The notes under the pieces were generated by a model, which was not told the origin of the DNA, did not search any database, and worked only from the letters and a program-made list of their open reading frames with translations. Made by a program: the position numbers and the translations under genes. A stretch of DNA of 64,000 bases from Coleofasciculus sp. FACHB-1120. GTDB taxonomy: Bacteria; Cyanobacteriota; Cyanobacteriia; Cyanobacteriales; FACHB-T130. The number at the start of each line of letters is the position of its first letter. Within the stretch, counting starts at the first letter, position 1. This document shows, in pieces, positions 62,674 to 64,000 of this stretch. The DNA lies in assembly GCF_014698845.1 (NCBI RefSeq), contig NZ_JACJTV010000007.1, positions 62,001-126,000 of the forward strand, given 5' to 3'.

Positions 62674-63348
62674 ATGACAAATCCTGATAAGAACGAGGCT
62701 GCATCTAACTACTCTTCTATCTATATCCGCGACCTAGAAATTGATGATCTTGCCCCAGTTTACCACTTGGGAGAAGCTGTATTTACTAGCAATTTGTACC
62801 CTTATTTATATCGAACCTGGGATGAATGGGAGGTGATTGGGCTTTACAATACCGATCCGGAATACTGTCTGGTTGCTGAAATCGACGAACAACTGGCAGG
62901 GTTCATTTTGGGAACCGTGATTAGCAAGGCATCTTGGACTTATGGATACATTATTTGGCTGGGTGTGAATCCGAATTTTCAGCGTCGGGGCGTCGGAGAC
63001 AAGCTCGTTGATAAGCTGGTAGAACGGATGATTGAAGACGGGGTGCGGTTCATGCTGGTGGATACCGATCCCGCGAATGTCCCAGCCGTGAAGTTTTTTA
63101 GCCGCAAAGGTTTTGGCAATACTCGCCAGCACATTTTCTTGTCGATGAATTTGAGCAAGCACGATTATTATGGCAGGCTGATTGCCTACGAGCGCGAAAA
63201 AGCTGAGAGGGCTGCTTATAAACGAACGCGCCGCCGTCCTTCCACTCAAACCCAAGGAATTGCTAGCGAAGCAGCGACAAAAGTTATGGTGACTGACACT
63301 CCATCAACTCCTGTCGAACCTCCGAATTTCTCCGATCCCGAAAGTTAA
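62674..63348 (+). CDS. GNAT family N-acetyltransferase
   Basis: A 224-residue acetyltransferase. The acetyl-CoA loop QRRGVGDKL near residue 107 (pattern Q/RxxGxG) follows the strand IIWLGVNPNF, and FFSRKGFGNTRQH marks the C-terminal part of the fold. A poorly ordered tail of about 40 residues (basic, then Pro/Thr/Ser-rich) follows. It may acetylate a protein N-terminus or a small amine. It starts 18 bp after the nuclease gene, so the two probably form a transcription unit. Confidence 0.85.
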   Translation: MTNPDKNEAASNYSSIYIRDLEIDDLAPVYHLGEAVFTSNLYPYLYRTWDEWEVIGLYNTDPEYCLVAEIDEQLAGFILGTVISKASWTYGYIIWLGVNPNFQRRGVGDKLVDKLVERMIEDGVRFMLVDTDPANVPAVKFFSRKGFGNTRQHIFLSMNLSKHDYYGRLIAYEREKAERAAYKRTRRRPSTQTQGIASEAATKVMVTDTPSTPVEPPNFSDPES

Positions 63349-63372
63349 CCTTCTTTTTGATAAGGATTTTCC

Positions 63373-63462
63373 TTAGCTACTGCTGCGGCTAAAGAAAATC
63401 GCCGCTAAGACTATCAAACCCAATAAGGCTAGGGGAACCCACAGATTGACAAGCTCGCTCAT
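63373..63462 (-). CDS. 29-residue single-helix membrane protein, candidate
   Basis: The ORF from ATG 63460-63462 to TAA 63373-63375 encodes MSELVNLWVP, then a hydrophobic helix ending ILAAIFF-like, and the polar end SRSSS. Size and topology are those of small thylakoid-complex subunits, but I cannot match it to a named one. Support is weaker than for the 57760 gene: no clear terminator, and a weak ribosome binding site. It is convergent with the GNAT gene (24 bp apart). Confidence 0.45.
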   Translation of the reverse strand: MSELVNLWVPLALLGLIVLAAIFFSRSSS

Positions 63463-63557
63463 CTCAGTTGTTTTAATCTTGGCAATCAAATTAACTAATT
63501 AATATTTTTTATAAAAAATGGCTAAAATGTAAAGCGAAATTTATTTTTAAGGCAACC

Positions 63558-64000
63558 ATGACATCAAAAGACACGGTGACATGGCTACAAGAGAGAACAG
63601 CGCTGGGTGTACTATCGGCAGAAGTATTAGAAGCGATCGCGCAACTTCTGGAAGAAAAAGTCGTACCAGCGCAAACGACCTTAGTGGCGGAGGAAACGCC
63701 CCCCGAAGGACTCTATATTCTCAAACAAGGGCAACTAGAAGGCGATCGCGCTAACCAAACAGGTTTAGCCTGGGTGATTAGTTTTCTTCCCGGAGCCACC
63801 ATTCACTTACAAGAGCTACTGTTAGACCAGCAGGCTCAAAGAACTATCAAGACACTCAGCGAATGCACGCTGTGGTTGATTCCCGCAGCGCAATTTCGCA
63901 AAATAGTCGCTCAATATCCCGAAATTGCCCAAGCGTTCTCCCAGCAGTTGGCTCAAGAACTCGCTCAACTATCGTCTCAACTGAACTACGAACAAGAGCG
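63558..64000 (+). CDS. Cyclic nucleotide-binding-domain protein, 5' part only
   Basis: The ORF starts at ATG 63558 and runs off the right edge with about 147 codons visible. A helical start (VTWLQERTALGVLSAEVLEAI) is followed by a CRP-like beta-roll: GLYILKQGQLEG near residue 55, the PGATIHLQELLL turn and CTLWLIPAAQFRKIV. The phosphate-binding Arg of true cAMP sites is not obvious. The rest of the protein, which would tell transcription factor from other types, lies outside the window. Confidence 0.7.
   Translation, partial: MTSKDTVTWLQERTALGVLSAEVLEAIAQLLEEKVVPAQTTLVAEETPPEGLYILKQGQLEGDRANQTGLAWVISFLPGATIHLQELLLDQQAQRTIKTLSECTLWLIPAAQFRKIVAQYPEIAQAFSQQLAQELAQLSSQLNYEQE

Overview
This window comes from a cyanobacterial chromosome. 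The evidence is the density of HIP1 octamers (GCGATCGC) in and between genes, a Photosystem II subunit (Psb30), and several cyanobacterial families: HetZ, Rre1/Ycf29, DUF1816, DUF3134, DUF1350, PAP/fibrillin and half-size GDT1 manganese transporters. HetZ and large PAS/GAF histidine kinases suggest a filamentous species. I saw no rRNA, tRNA, CRISPR array, transposase, reverse transcriptase or prophage. Most of the window is ordinary core genome.

Layout. 1-7 kb: sbcD 3' end, DUF1350 protein, two hypotheticals, recJ, psb30, a YkgJ-type cysteine-cluster protein and a pair of half-size GDT1 genes. 7-14.6 kb: zinc-ribbon Ser/Thr kinase, an uninterrupted dnaE, gatA and an exported DsbA-like protein. 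14.6-19.9 kb: a soluble PAS/GAF histidine kinase, a secreted CAP-domain protein and an alpha/beta hydrolase. 20-26 kb, all minus strand: DUF1816, rlmB, mrnC, a STAS protein, carA and trpD. 26-34 kb: two more histidine kinases in tandem. 34-39 kb: exported proteins, one with a PEP-CTERM-like tail and one Tat-exported PhoX-type phosphatase. 39-42.5 kb: an ABC exporter, a small protein and hisG, divergent from rppA. 42.5-49 kb: an unusual repeat-containing hypothetical protein, DUF72, Nudix, a membrane protein and hflX. 49-57.5 kb: class D beta-lactamase homologue, larC, a YrdC-domain protein, HetZ, an orphan ABC ATPase, a PHP-domain protein, a hydrolase and a low-molecular-weight phosphatase. 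57.7-64 kb: a 36-residue membrane protein, rre1, mraY, DUF3134, fibrillin, a Cas4/RecB-like nuclease, a GNAT enzyme, a 29-residue membrane protein and the start of a cyclic-nucleotide-binding protein.

The most distinctive signal is repeat activity. Short palindromic or low-complexity repeats fill many spacers, and sequences of the same kinds also sit in frame inside coding regions: recJ, an ABC exporter, larC, the GAF domain of a histidine kinase and possibly trpD. RlmB has gained a fresh 4 x 21-residue tandem repeat. A pair of related MITE-like elements lies at 19.9 and 43.1 kb, and a 72-bp tandem repeat sits immediately upstream of a protein that itself contains a 39-residue duplication. 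No clearly new multi-gene system could be demonstrated. The best leads are the in-frame repeat insertions, the repeat-rich 43-45 kb locus, a possible structured RNA at 36.1-36.3 kb and two unannotated small membrane proteins.
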